Both the position numbers and the translations under genes were made by a program. From the NCBI GenBank assembly GCA_946611445.1, contig CAMODP010000052.1:1-10808 (forward strand): a stretch of 10,808 bases of DNA. Direction: 5' to 3'. The DNA is from an uncultured Eubacterium sp. GTDB lineage: Bacteria; Bacillota; Clostridia; Lachnospirales; Lachnospiraceae. Below, piece after piece: positions 1-6,920 of this stretch; position 1 is the stretch's first letter, and each line of letters opens with the position of its first letter. Below the pieces are notes generated by a model, which was given only the letters and a program-made list of their open reading frames with translations, did not search any database and was not told the DNA's origin.

Positions 1-2536
1 GGCAGAACTCGACGGAGCTCGGATCGCCGCCGTGCTCGCCGCAGATGCCGATGTGCAGATTCGGGTTGGCCGGCTTGCCCAGGTCAATGGCCATCTTCAT
101 CAGACGTCCCACACCTACCTGGTCGAGTTTTGCGAACGGATCGTTCTCGAAGATCTTCTGATCATAGTAGGCATTCAGGAACTTGTTGGCATCGTCACGG
201 GAGAAGCCGTATGTCAACTGGGTCAGATCATTTGTGCCGAAGCAGAAGAAGTCAGCCTCTTCCGCGATCCGGTGTGCTCTCACGCAGGCACGCGGAACCT
301 CGATCATTGTTCCGACCTGATAGGAGAGCTTCACGCCGGAAAGGGCGATCTCAGCGTCCGCCGTGGTCTTGACGATATTCTTTACATAGCGGAGCTCTCT
401 CTGGCTGCTGGCCAGCGGGATCATGATCTCAGGCGTGACAACCCAGTCCGGATGCTTCTTCTGGACATTGATGGCTGCGCGGATGACTGCCTTTGTCTGC
501 ATGACGGCGATCTCCGGGAATGTGACGACCAGACGCAGCCCGCGGTGTCCCATCATCGGATTGAATTCATGCAGGGAGGCGATCATGGCTTTGATTTCTT
601 CCACGCTCTTGCCCTTGGTAGCTGCCAGTTTCGCGATTTCCATCTCATCTGTCGGGACGAACTCATGAAGCGGCGGATCCAGGAAACGGATGGTGACCGG
701 ATTGCCTTCCATGGCCTCAAACAGCTGCTCGAAGTCGCCCTGCTGATACGGCAGGATCTTGGAAAGGGCAGCCTCGCGCTCTTCCGGTGTCTCGGAGATG
801 ATCATCTCGCGGAAAGCGGCGATTCTGTCTTCTTCAAAGAACATGTGCTCGGTACGGCAGAGGCCGATGCCTTCTGCGCCGAGAGCGCGGGCACGTTTCG
901 CGTCTGCCGGTGTGTCGGCATTCGTGCGGACGCGCAGTCTTCTGAACTTGTCGGCCCAGCCCATGATACGGCTGAATTCGCCGGCGATCTGGGCATCTGT
1001 GGTAGCGATCACGCCGTCATAGATATTTCCGGTAGAGCCGTCGATGGAGATGTAGTCGCCCTCGTGGAACTCTTTGCCGGCCAGTGTGAACTTCTTGTTC
1101 TCCTCATCCATAACGATGTCGCCGCAGCCGGAAACGCAGCACTCACCCATACCGCGGGCTACGACAGCTGCGTGGCTGGTCATGCCGCCGCGGACGGTCA
1201 GGATACCTTCTGCGGACTTCATGCCGGTAATATCCTCCGGAGAAGTCTCCAGACGGACCAGGATGACCTTTTCGCCGCGGTTTGCCCACTCTACGGCATC
1301 GTCAGCGGTAAACACGATCTTGCCGCAGGCAGCGCCGGGAGAAGCGCCCAGGCCTCTGCCCATGGGTTTTGCAGCCTTCAGAGCCGCAGCGTCAAACTGC
1401 GGATGCAGCAGGGTATCGAGGTTTCTCGGGTCGATCATGGCCACAGCCTCTTCCTCGGTCCGCATGCCCTCATCCACCAGGTCACAGGCGATCTTCAGAG
1501 CCGCCTGCGCGGTTCTCTTGCCGTTTCTGGTCTGCAGCATGTACAGCTTGCCGTTCTCAACGGTAAACTCCATATCCTGCATATCTCTGTAGTGATTCTC
1601 AAGTGTCTTGCAGACTTCGGTGAACTGCGCGAATGCCTCGGGGAACTTCTGCTCCATCTCATTGATGTGCATGGGTGTGCGGACGCCGGCCACGACGTCT
1701 TCGCCCTGGGCGTTGGTCAGGAACTCACCGAACAGGCCCTTGGCGCCGGTAGCGGGATCGCGGGTGAAGGCAACGCCTGTGCCGCAGTCATCTCCCATGT
1801 TGCCGAATGCCATGGACTGTACGTTGACAGCTGTGCCCCAGCTGTACGGAATATCATTGTCGCGGCGGTAAACATTCGCGCGCGGATTGTCCCAGGAGCG
1901 GAACACGGCCTTGACCGCACCCATCAGCTGCTCCTTCGGATCATCCGGGAAGTCCTCGCCGATTTTGGCTTTGTACTCGGCCTTGAACTGACCGGCCAGC
2001 TTCTTCAGGTCATCTGCGTCCAGATCCACATCCTGGGTCACGCCCTTTTCAGCTTTCATCTTGTCGATGAGCTCTTCGAAGTACTTCTTGCCCACCTCCA
2101 TGACGACATCTGAGTACATCTGGATAAATCTTCTGTAGCAGTCCCATGCCCAGCGCGGGTTCCCGGACTTTTTCGCGATGACATCCACGACTTCCTCATT
2201 CAGGCCCAGATTCAGGATTGTGTCCATCATGCCGGGCATGGAGGCTCTGGCGCCGGAACGCACGGAGACCAGGAGCGGATTCTCCTTGTCGCCGAACTTT
2301 TTGCCGGTGATCTCTTCCATCTTGCCGATGTACTCTTCAATCTGGCCGCGGATTTCGGGATTGATCTCCCTGCCGTCCTCATAGTACTGCGTGCAGGCCT
2401 CTGTCGTGATCGTGAAGCCCTGCGGAACCGGAAGACCGATATTGGTCATCTCCGCCAGGTTCGCGCCCTTGCCGCCGAGCAGCTCACGCATGTTGGCATT
2501 TCCTTCGGTGAACAAATAGACCCATTTGTTTGCCAT
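1..2536 (-). CDS. ppdK: Pyruvate,phosphate dikinase, 3' end cut by the window edge
   Basis: This cytoplasmic enzyme interconverts pyruvate, ATP and phosphate with PEP, AMP and pyrophosphate. I read 845 codons from ATG at 2536; the family is about 874 residues, so only about 30 C-terminal residues are missing. The N-terminal ATP-grasp part starts MANKWVYLFTEG and carries GGKGANLAEM and SVRSGARASMPGMMDT. The central phosphohistidine loop GGMTSHAAVVARGMG places the phosphorylated His at residue 455 (codon 1172-1174), as in Clostridium symbiosum PPDK. The C-terminal PEP/pyruvate barrel shows CRTEHMFF, GHRGLRL, FGTNDLTQ and GICGEHGGDPSS, with the catalytic Cys at about residue 832. A GGAGGG site lies 8 nt before the start. 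The gene follows tpiA by 64 nt with no hairpin between, so it is probably co-transcribed with the glycolytic genes and may work in the pyruvate-forming direction (inference). Confidence 0.97.
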   Translation of the reverse strand, partial: MANKWVYLFTEGNANMRELLGGKGANLAEMTNIGLPVPQGFTITTEACTQYYEDGREINPEIRGQIEEYIGKMEEITGKKFGDKENPLLVSVRSGARASMPGMMDTILNLGLNEEVVDVIAKKSGNPRWAWDCYRRFIQMYSDVVMEVGKKYFEELIDKMKAEKGVTQDVDLDADDLKKLAGQFKAEYKAKIGEDFPDDPKEQLMGAVKAVFRSWDNPRANVYRRDNDIPYSWGTAVNVQSMAFGNMGDDCGTGVAFTRDPATGAKGLFGEFLTNAQGEDVVAGVRTPMHINEMEQKFPEAFAQFTEVCKTLENHYRDMQDMEFTVENGKLYMLQTRNGKRTAQAALKIACDLVDEGMRTEEEAVAMIDPRNLDTLLHPQFDAAALKAAKPMGRGLGASPGAACGKIVFTADDAVEWANRGEKVILVRLETSPEDITGMKSAEGILTVRGGMTSHAAVVARGMGECCVSGCGDIVMDEENKKFTLAGKEFHEGDYISIDGSTGNIYDGVIATTDAQIAGEFSRIMGWADKFRRLRVRTNADTPADAKRARALGAEGIGLCRTEHMFFEEDRIAAFREMIISETPEEREAALSKILPYQQGDFEQLFEAMEGNPVTIRFLDPPLHEFVPTDEMEIAKLAATKGKSVEEIKAMIASLHEFNPMMGHRGLRLVVTFPEIAVMQTKAVIRAAINVQKKHPDWVVTPEIMIPLASSQRELRYVKNIVKTTADAEIALSGVKLSYQVGTMIEVPRACVRAHRIAEEADFFCFGTNDLTQLTYGFSRDDANKFLNAYYDQKIFENDPFAKLDQVGVGRLMKMAIDLGKPANPNLHIGICGEHGGDPSSVEFC

Positions 2537-2600
2537 GCTGTTATTCCCTCCAGAATAATTAGATTTTTTTTACTAGAATGATTTTCTCACAAAAAGCGGC

Positions 2601-3350
2601 TTATTTATAGCAGACAATTTTGCCGAAATCCGGTTTCAGGGATGCGCCGCCCACCAGGCCGCCATCGATATCCGGCATGGCAAACAGTTCAGCAGCGTTT
2701 CCGGCGTTGACGGAGCCGCCGTACTGGATACGGATGGCCTCAGCCGTATCTGTGTCATAGATCTCGGCGATGCACTCGCGGATGCCCTTGCAGACTTCCT
2801 CCGCCTGCTCGCTCGTCGCGGTCTTGCCGGTGCCGATGGCCCAGATCGGCTCATAGGCGATGACAGCTGTCTTTGCCTGCTCTGCCGTCACATTCTGGAA
2901 GCCGACCTTCACCTGCTGACGGATCCAGTCCATCGTGATGCCCTGCTCTCTCTGCTCCAGGGACTCGCCGCAGCACATGATCGGGGTAATGCCGTACTCA
3001 AAGGCCTTCAGCATCTTCTTGTTGACATCCTCAGAGGTCTCCTTGAAATAATCTCTTCTCTCTGAGTGTCCGAGAATGACATACTGTACGCCGGCGTCCT
3101 TGAGCATTGCGGGAGCGATCTCGCCGGTATAGGCACCCTTATCCTCAAAGTACATGTTCTCTGCGGCAACTGCGATCGCGGTGCCCTTTACAGCTTCCGC
3201 AACCGGGATGATATCGATCGCCGGCACGCCGAATACGACGTCAACATCCGGGTTCTGAACCAGGGGTTTCAGCGTCTCGACCAGTGCAACAGCCTCGCTC
3301 GGGGGCATGTTCATTTTCCAGTTTCCTGCAATAATCTTTCTTCTTGCCAT
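2601..3350 (-). CDS. tpiA: Triosephosphate isomerase
   Basis: The enzyme interconverts dihydroxyacetone phosphate and glyceraldehyde 3-phosphate in glycolysis, in the cytoplasm. The 249-residue protein is full length for the family (about 250) and is a single TIM barrel. All catalytic residues are visible: Lys12 in GNWKMN, His95 in ILGHSERR and Glu167 in [12 protein letters not shown], the last being the start of mobile loop 6. The phosphate-binding segments GGSV (211-214) and GLVGGAS (231-237) are intact. The ATG start has an AGGAGG site about 9 nt upstream. It lies 42 nt after pgk on the same strand with no terminator between, so the two are one operon. Nothing is unusual about the protein. 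Confidence 0.98.
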   Translation of the reverse strand: MARRKIIAGNWKMNMPPSEAVALVETLKPLVQNPDVDVVFGVPAIDIIPVAEAVKGTAIAVAAENMYFEDKGAYTGEIAPAMLKDAGVQYVILGHSERRDYFKETSEDVNKKMLKAFEYGITPIMCCGESLEQREQGITMDWIRQQVKVGFQNVTAEQAKTAVIAYEPIWAIGTGKTATSEQAEEVCKGIRECIAEIYDTDTAEAIRIQYGGSVNAGNAAELFAMPDIDGGLVGGASLKPDFGKIVCYK

Positions 3351-3392
3351 TGGTATCAGCCTCCTGTCTGTTTATTGTGATTATACTGTATT

Positions 3393-4601
3393 TTACTTGT
3401 CATTTGCCGCCGCAACACCCGGGAGCTCCTTGCCCTCCAGGAATTCGAGGGACGCGCCGCCGCCGGTGCTGATGTGGCTCATCTTGTCGCCGTATCCCAG
3501 CTGGTTCACGGCTGCCGCAGAATCGCCGCCGCCGATGATCGTGGTGGCATCTGTCTCCGCGAGCGCCTCTGCCACGGCCTTTGTGCCTGCTGCCAGGATC
3601 GGGTTCTCAAAGACACCCATCGGTCCGTTCCAGACTACGGTCTTCGCGTTTTTGACGGCGTCAGCATACATGGCAATGGTCTTCGGTCCGATATCCATGC
3701 CCATGCGGTCGGCAGGGATCTTGTCCGAATCAACGATCTCCGTCGCGATCTCCGCGTCAATGGGATTCGGGAATTCGGCTGTAGTCACCGTATCAACGGG
3801 CAGATACAGCTTCTTGCCGAGTTTTTCGGCCTTTTCGATCATTTCCCTGCAGTAGTCGATCTTCGTGTCATCCAGCAGGGATGTGCCGATCTCTCCGCCT
3901 TTTGCCTTGATGAAGGTATAGGCCATGCCGCCGCCGATGATCAGGGTGTCGCATTTCTCCAGAAGGTTGGAGATGACGTTCAGCTTGTCAGCCACCTTCG
4001 CGCCGCCCAGAATGGCCACGAACGGACGGACCGGGTTCTCAACGGCATTTCCCAGGAAATTGATCTCCTTCTCCATCAGGTAACCGACGACAGAAGTCTG
4101 TACGTACTGGGTCACGCCGACATTGGAGCAGTGCGCGCGGTGCGCTGTTCCGAACGCGTCATTGACAAAGACATCCGCCAGAGAGGCCAGTTCCTTTGAA
4201 AAAGCCTCGCCGTTCTTCGTCTCTTCCACGCGGTAACGTGTGTTCTCCAGAAGGATGACATCTCCGTCCTTCATGGCTTCCACAGCCGCTTTCGCGTTCG
4301 GGCCGACGACCTCGGGATCAGCGGCAAACTTCACTTCCTGTCCCAGCAGCTCTGACAGGCGCACTGCCACCGGCGCCAGAGACAGCTCGGGCTTCGGCTC
4401 TCCCTTCGGCTTGCCCAGATGAGAGCAGAGAATCACCTTTCCTCCGTCAGCAATCAGCTTCTTAATGGTAGGAAGGGCCGCCACCAGACGGTTCTCGTCT
4501 GTGATCTTTCCGTCCTTCAGCGGAACGTTGAAATCACAGCGCACCAGGACTCTCTGGCCCTTTACGTTGATGTCGTCAACAGACTTTTTATTCAGTCCCA
4601 T
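3393..4601 (-). CDS. pgk: Phosphoglycerate kinase
   Basis: The enzyme transfers phosphate from 1,3-bisphosphoglycerate to ADP, giving 3-phosphoglycerate and ATP. From the chosen ATG ([10 protein letters not shown]) it is 402 residues, normal for bacterial PGK. N-domain substrate motifs are RCDFNVP (21-27), HLGKPKG (61-67) and [10 protein letters not shown] (148-157). C-domain nucleotide motifs are GGAKV (199-203), GGGMA (223-227), WNGPMGVFE (324-332), GGGDSAAA (357-364) and [14 protein letters not shown] (378-391). The frame stays open upstream to a GTG at 4631, but that start would put the good GGAGG site inside the gene, and its ten extra residues ([10 protein letters not shown]) are not PGK-like. 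Downstream tpiA is 42 nt away. Upstream is a 182-nt leader with several hairpins and no obvious promoter, so expression may depend on readthrough from gap. Confidence 0.98.
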   Translation of the reverse strand: MGLNKKSVDDINVKGQRVLVRCDFNVPLKDGKITDENRLVAALPTIKKLIADGGKVILCSHLGKPKGEPKPELSLAPVAVRLSELLGQEVKFAADPEVVGPNAKAAVEAMKDGDVILLENTRYRVEETKNGEAFSKELASLADVFVNDAFGTAHRAHCSNVGVTQYVQTSVVGYLMEKEINFLGNAVENPVRPFVAILGGAKVADKLNVISNLLEKCDTLIIGGGMAYTFIKAKGGEIGTSLLDDTKIDYCREMIEKAEKLGKKLYLPVDTVTTAEFPNPIDAEIATEIVDSDKIPADRMGMDIGPKTIAMYADAVKNAKTVVWNGPMGVFENPILAAGTKAVAEALAETDATTIIGGGDSAAAVNQLGYGDKMSHISTGGGASLEFLEGKELPGVAAANDK

Positions 4602-4610
4602 ATCTGTGTA

Positions 4611-4615
4611 CCTCC
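4611..4615 (-). promoter_or_regulatory. Ribosome binding site that fixes the pgk start
   Basis: On the minus strand the sequence reads TTGGAGGT, with nine nt between GGAGG and the ATG at 4601. This decides for the shorter 402-residue PGK over the upstream in-frame GTG at 4631. Confidence 0.8.
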
Positions 4616-4626
4616 AAAACGTGGTG

Positions 4627-4659
4627 TTCACGCGCCATCCGCAGAGGTGCGCGCGTGAA
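4627..4659 (-). other. Inverted repeat in the pgk leader
   Basis: TTCACGCGC (4627-4635) and GCGCGTGAA (4651-4659) form a perfect 9-bp inverted repeat with a 15-nt loop. It lies between the terminator after gap and the pgk ribosome binding site. No T-run follows it on the minus strand, so it is not an ordinary terminator. It could be a 5'-stabilising hairpin on a processed pgk transcript or a regulator site; the sequence does not decide. Confidence 0.5.
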
Positions 4660-4665
4660 ATACTT

Positions 4666-4700
4666 AAAAAGGGACCCGGCCCATTAGCAGACCGGATCCC
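4666..4700 (-). terminator. Rho-independent terminator after gap
   Basis: Read on the minus strand, GGGATCCGGTC (4700-4690) pairs with GGCCGGGTCCC (4681-4671). That is an 11-bp RNA stem with two U-G wobbles around the 8-nt loop TGCTAATG, followed directly by TTTTT (4670-4666). It lies about 85 nt after the gap stop and 65 nt before the pgk start, so it should end part or all of gap transcription. No clear pgk promoter follows it, which suggests partial or controlled readthrough. Confidence 0.8.
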
Positions 4701-4718
4701 GTCAGATCCTCAAGGATT
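4690..4718 (-). promoter_or_regulatory. Possible alternative (antiterminator-like) pairings upstream of the gap-pgk terminator
   Basis: Three short pairings compete in this leader on the minus strand. AUCC (4717-4714) can pair with GGAU (4709-4706) across a UUGA loop. GGAUC (4709-4705) can instead pair with GAUCC (4698-4694) across six nt. The latter bases form the left arm of the terminator stem. This is the order of segments expected of an attenuator, but the stems are only 4-5 bp and could be chance. I see no T-box consensus or recognisable riboswitch core. Confidence 0.25.
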
Positions 4719-4783
4719 AGCAGTCCCGTACATGGGCTCGCGCTGCCGTCCTTCTGTCATCGCGTTTCCGGCAGTCCTGTGAC

Positions 4784-5803
4784 TTATGCGCCCAGCAGCT
4801 TTCCGAAGTGCTTGATTGTGCGGACCATCTGGCTGGTGTAGGAGTTCTCGTTGTCATACCAGGAAACAACCTGAACCTGTGTGGTGCCGTTGTCCAGCGG
4901 CAGAACCATTGTCTGGGTTGCATCGAACAGGGAGCCGTAGCGCATGCCGATGATATCGCTGGATACGATCTCATCTGTGCAGTAGCCGAAGGACTCGTTG
5001 GCAGCAGCCTTCATGGCGGCATTGATGCCTTCAACAGTGACCTCACCCTCAACAACAGCGTTCAGGATGGTGGTGGAACCGGTCGGGGTCGGAACACGCT
5101 GTGCAGCGCCGATCAGCTTGCCGTTCAGTTCCGGGATAACCAGGCCGATGGCCTTGGCAGCGCCGGTGCTGTTCGGAACGATATTGACAGCGGCTGCGCG
5201 GGATCTTCTCAGATCGCCCTTTCTCTGCGGGCCGTCCAGGGTCATCTGGTCGCCGGTGTAAGCATGGATTGTGCACATAATGCCGGACTTGATCGGAGCG
5301 AAATCGTTCAGAGCTTTCGCCATCGGGGCCAGGCAGTTGGTGGTGCAGGAAGCGGCAGAAATGATCTTGTCTTCCTTGGTCAGGCTGGCATGGTTTACAT
5401 TGTAAACGATGGTCGGAAGGTCATTGCCTGCCGGTGCGGAGATGATGACATGCTTTGCGCCTGCATCGATATGAGCCTGTGCTTTGGCCTTGGAGGTGTA
5501 GAAACCGGTGCACTCCAGCACAACGTCTACGCCCAGTTCGCCCCAGGGAAGTTCTTTGGCATCAGCCACAGCATAGATGCGGATCTCTTTGCCGTCGACA
5601 GTGATGGAATCTTCACCTGCAACAACAGTCTCACCCTTATCATATCTGCCCTGTGTGGAATCATATTTCAGAAGATGGGCCAGCATCTTGGGAGAGGTAA
5701 GGTCGTTGATCGCGACGATCTCAAATCCCTCAGCGCCGAACATCTGACGGAAAGCCAGACGGCCAATACGTCCAAATCCATTGATTGCGACTTTTACTGC
5801 CAT
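4784..5803 (-). CDS. gap: Glyceraldehyde-3-phosphate dehydrogenase, type I
   Basis: The enzyme oxidises glyceraldehyde 3-phosphate with phosphate and NAD to 1,3-bisphosphoglycerate, as a cytoplasmic tetramer. The 339-residue protein is full length. The Rossmann domain begins [15 protein letters not shown], with the dinucleotide loop at 8-14 and Asp34 in the AIND motif expected of NAD-preferring enzymes. The active site [12 protein letters not shown] gives nucleophile Cys153, and His180 (TIHAYTGDQ) is its partner. [20 protein letters not shown] (197-216) is the phosphate-binding S-loop region. An AGGAGGAA site precedes the ATG. A strong own promoter (5869-5897) lies upstream and a terminator (4666-4700) downstream, so gap can form a monocistronic message, with pgk-tpiA-ppdK following by readthrough. 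Confidence 0.98.
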   Translation of the reverse strand: MAVKVAINGFGRIGRLAFRQMFGAEGFEIVAINDLTSPKMLAHLLKYDSTQGRYDKGETVVAGEDSITVDGKEIRIYAVADAKELPWGELGVDVVLECTGFYTSKAKAQAHIDAGAKHVIISAPAGNDLPTIVYNVNHASLTKEDKIISAASCTTNCLAPMAKALNDFAPIKSGIMCTIHAYTGDQMTLDGPQRKGDLRRSRAAAVNIVPNSTGAAKAIGLVIPELNGKLIGAAQRVPTPTGSTTILNAVVEGEVTVEGINAAMKAAANESFGYCTDEIVSSDIIGMRYGSLFDATQTMVLPLDNGTTQVQVVSWYDNENSYTSQMVRTIKHFGKLLGA

Positions 5804-5848
5804 GTTACAAATTCCTCCTACACATAATTTGTTCTTGTATTTGTTAAA

Positions 5849-5861
5849 AGTTTCTCAAACT
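5849..5861. promoter_or_regulatory. Short palindrome at the predicted gap transcription start
   Basis: AGTTTCTCAAACT is a 13-bp palindrome (5-bp arms, 3-bp centre) just downstream of the gap -10 box, at about the expected transcription start. Its place would suit a repressor operator or a small 5' hairpin. The arms are short and AT-rich, so chance is possible. Confidence 0.3.
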
Positions 5862-5868
5862 CCTAGAT

Positions 5869-5897
5869 ATTATACAAAATCCGAAGGGAAAATTCAA
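5869..5897 (-). promoter_or_regulatory. Sigma-A promoter of gap
   Basis: On the minus strand, -35 TTGAAT (5897-5892), a 17-nt spacer and -10 TATAAT (5874-5869) form a near-consensus vegetative promoter. Transcription should start near 5862, giving a leader of about 60 nt. The -35 box overlaps the TGA stop (5896-5894) of the upstream phosphatase gene. Confidence 0.85.
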
Positions 5898-6700
5898 GTA
5901 TCTAATGGAAGAAAATACGGAGTCTTTTCACGGAACTCCGTGACATAGCGGAACCCCGCCTCTCTGAGGATCTCCCACGCCGCGTAAAACCCGTATCCAA
6001 GGTCCTTCGCGCGGTGCGCGTCAGACCCCACCGTCACCATCTCTCCTCCCAGCTCGCGGTAGCGGGCCAGGATGCCGCTCTGCGGATTCGGAAAGCCCAG
6101 GCCCTGCCGAAGGCCGGCCGTATTGAGCTCCAGTGCGATGCCGCGGGAAACCAGCTCCTCCAGGATCGGATCAATCAGGTCCCGGTAATCCTCCCAGCAG
6201 TAGTTCCTGCCTTTGTCATATCCGTACCGCACCACATAATCCAGATGTCCCAGTGCCTGGAATCCCCTGCAGGCGCGCAGGCACTCCAGGGTACACGCGA
6301 AATACATCCTGTACAGCTCCGGGTCATCCGCCTCGATCCGGTCACGATAATACGGATCCACACCGTTGATGCAGTGCACCGACCCTATGATAAAATCATA
6401 CGGCTGCGACTCCATATACCTGCCGGCCTCTCCGGCAGCCTCCTTATCCGGAAAGAGTCCCATCTCCACGCCGCTGAAGATCTCGCACCTTCCGCGGTAC
6501 ATTTCCCGCAATTCACCCAGTTTCCGCAGATACGCCACCGTATCCAGCTGAAATTCCCCGGTCGGATAATTCATATCATAGTGATCCGTGACACAGATGC
6601 GCGTCATGCCCAGGCGCATTGCCGCCTCCGCCAGATTCTCCATGCGCTCGTCACTGTCCGAAGAAAACTGCGAGTGAAGATGCCAGTCATTCAGGATCAT
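5894..6700 (-). CDS. hisJ: PHP-domain histidinol-phosphatase (HisJ/HisK family)
   Basis: The likely role is dephosphorylation of histidinol phosphate to histidinol, the penultimate step of histidine synthesis in Gram-positive bacteria, using a trinuclear metal site. The 268-residue protein is one complete PHP domain. Metal ligands are visible in order: His7 and His9 (DWHLHSQFSSDS), Asp39-His40 (VTDHYD), Glu79 (GVEMG), His109 (IGSVHC), His152 (GHLDYV), Asp227 and His229 (GSDAHR). This pattern and length fit the HisJ-type phosphatases. Other PHP phosphoesterases are possible, since no his operon genes adjoin, so the exact substrate is inferred. The ATG has AAAGGA 7 nt upstream, and a strong promoter lies at 6769-6796. 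It is divergent from the DAHP synthase gene and its stop overlaps the gap promoter. Confidence 0.85.
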   Translation of the reverse strand: MILNDWHLHSQFSSDSDERMENLAEAAMRLGMTRICVTDHYDMNYPTGEFQLDTVAYLRKLGELREMYRGRCEIFSGVEMGLFPDKEAAGEAGRYMESQPYDFIIGSVHCINGVDPYYRDRIEADDPELYRMYFACTLECLRACRGFQALGHLDYVVRYGYDKGRNYCWEDYRDLIDPILEELVSRGIALELNTAGLRQGLGFPNPQSGILARYRELGGEMVTVGSDAHRAKDLGYGFYAAWEILREAGFRYVTEFREKTPYFLPLDT

Positions 6701-6768
6701 GGTGCCGTCCTTTCCGCGCAGACATTTTGCGTACGTTTGTTCCAGGCAGGAAATACCGTGTTGAATAG

Positions 6769-6796
6769 ATTATAAGCTATTCCGCTTCGTAGTCAA
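6769..6796 (-). promoter_or_regulatory. Sigma-A promoter of the PHP phosphatase gene
   Basis: On the minus strand, -35 TTGACT (6796-6791), a 16-nt spacer and -10 TATAAT (6774-6769) are close to consensus. The start would be about 60 nt before the ATG. The -35 box is two bases from the palindrome at 6799. Confidence 0.85.
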
Positions 6797-6798
6797 GA

Positions 6799-6853
6799 GG
6801 AGGAGACAGGGGTCAGACCCCTGTCTCCTCCGGGGTCAGACCTGTGCCTCCTT
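6799..6853. repeat. Perfect 15-bp palindrome with a partial second copy, REP-like
   Basis: GGAGGAGACAGGGGT (6799-6813) and ACCCCTGTCTCCTCC (6817-6831) form a perfect 15-bp stem around CAG. Immediately after, 6832-6842 repeats the core GGGGTCAGACC, and 6843-6853 continues with TGTGCCTCCTT, a degraded version of the right arm. So this is one intact and one decayed unit. No T-run follows on either strand, and it lies between two divergent promoters, so it is not a terminator. It resembles repetitive extragenic palindromes, where a GGGGTCAGACCCC-like core is common as far as I recall. A shared regulator site for both genes is the alternative. Confidence 0.7.
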
Positions 6854-6866
6854 CATTACTAACCTA

Positions 6867-6895
6867 TTGACGCATCGCAGTTTCTGCATGATAAT
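6867..6895 (+). promoter_or_regulatory. Sigma-A promoter of the DAHP synthase gene
   Basis: -35 TTGACG (6867-6872), a 17-nt spacer and -10 GATAAT (6890-6895). Transcription should begin at about 6902, at the edge of the ribosome binding site, leaving a leader of only about 20 nt. There is therefore no room for a leader-peptide attenuator. Confidence 0.85.
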
Positions 6896-6902
6896 CACAC
6901 AC

Positions 6903-6908
6903 AGGAGG
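6903..6908 (+). promoter_or_regulatory. Ribosome binding site that fixes the aroF start
   Basis: AGGAGG lies 12 nt before ATG 6921, a slightly long spacing. The reading frame stays open upstream to a TTG at 6867, but that TTG is the -35 box, so ATG 6921 is the start. Confidence 0.8.
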
Positions 6909-6920
6909 TATACAAGCAAT

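Noticed and set aside
32..2113. A 693-codon open frame on the plus strand
   Set aside because: It is antisense to ppdK, whose minus-strand translation carries every PPDK motif. The plus-strand product has no recognisable domain; long antisense frames are common in GC-rich codons.
2537..2600. A separate promoter for ppdK
   Set aside because: The minus strand is AT-rich, but no -35/-10 pair with 16-18 nt spacing is convincing.
4671..4740. T-box riboswitch upstream of pgk
   Set aside because: The leader ends in a terminator, but the conserved T-box sequence (UGGNACC core) is absent and pgk is not a typical target.
4808..5827. A 339-codon plus-strand open frame
   Set aside because: It is the mirror of gap, nearly the same length and fully overlapping, with Cys/Gly-rich shadow composition and no ribosome binding site.
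6020..6032. TCAGACCCC, similar to the palindrome core at 6799-6842
   Set aside because: It lies in the PHP gene and encodes the conserved GSDAHR metal-binding motif, so the match is coincidental and has no inverted partner.
6867..6920. Longer aroF start at TTG 6867
   Set aside because: That TTG is the first three bases of the -35 box, and the AGGAGG site lies inside the added segment; ATG 6921 is the start.
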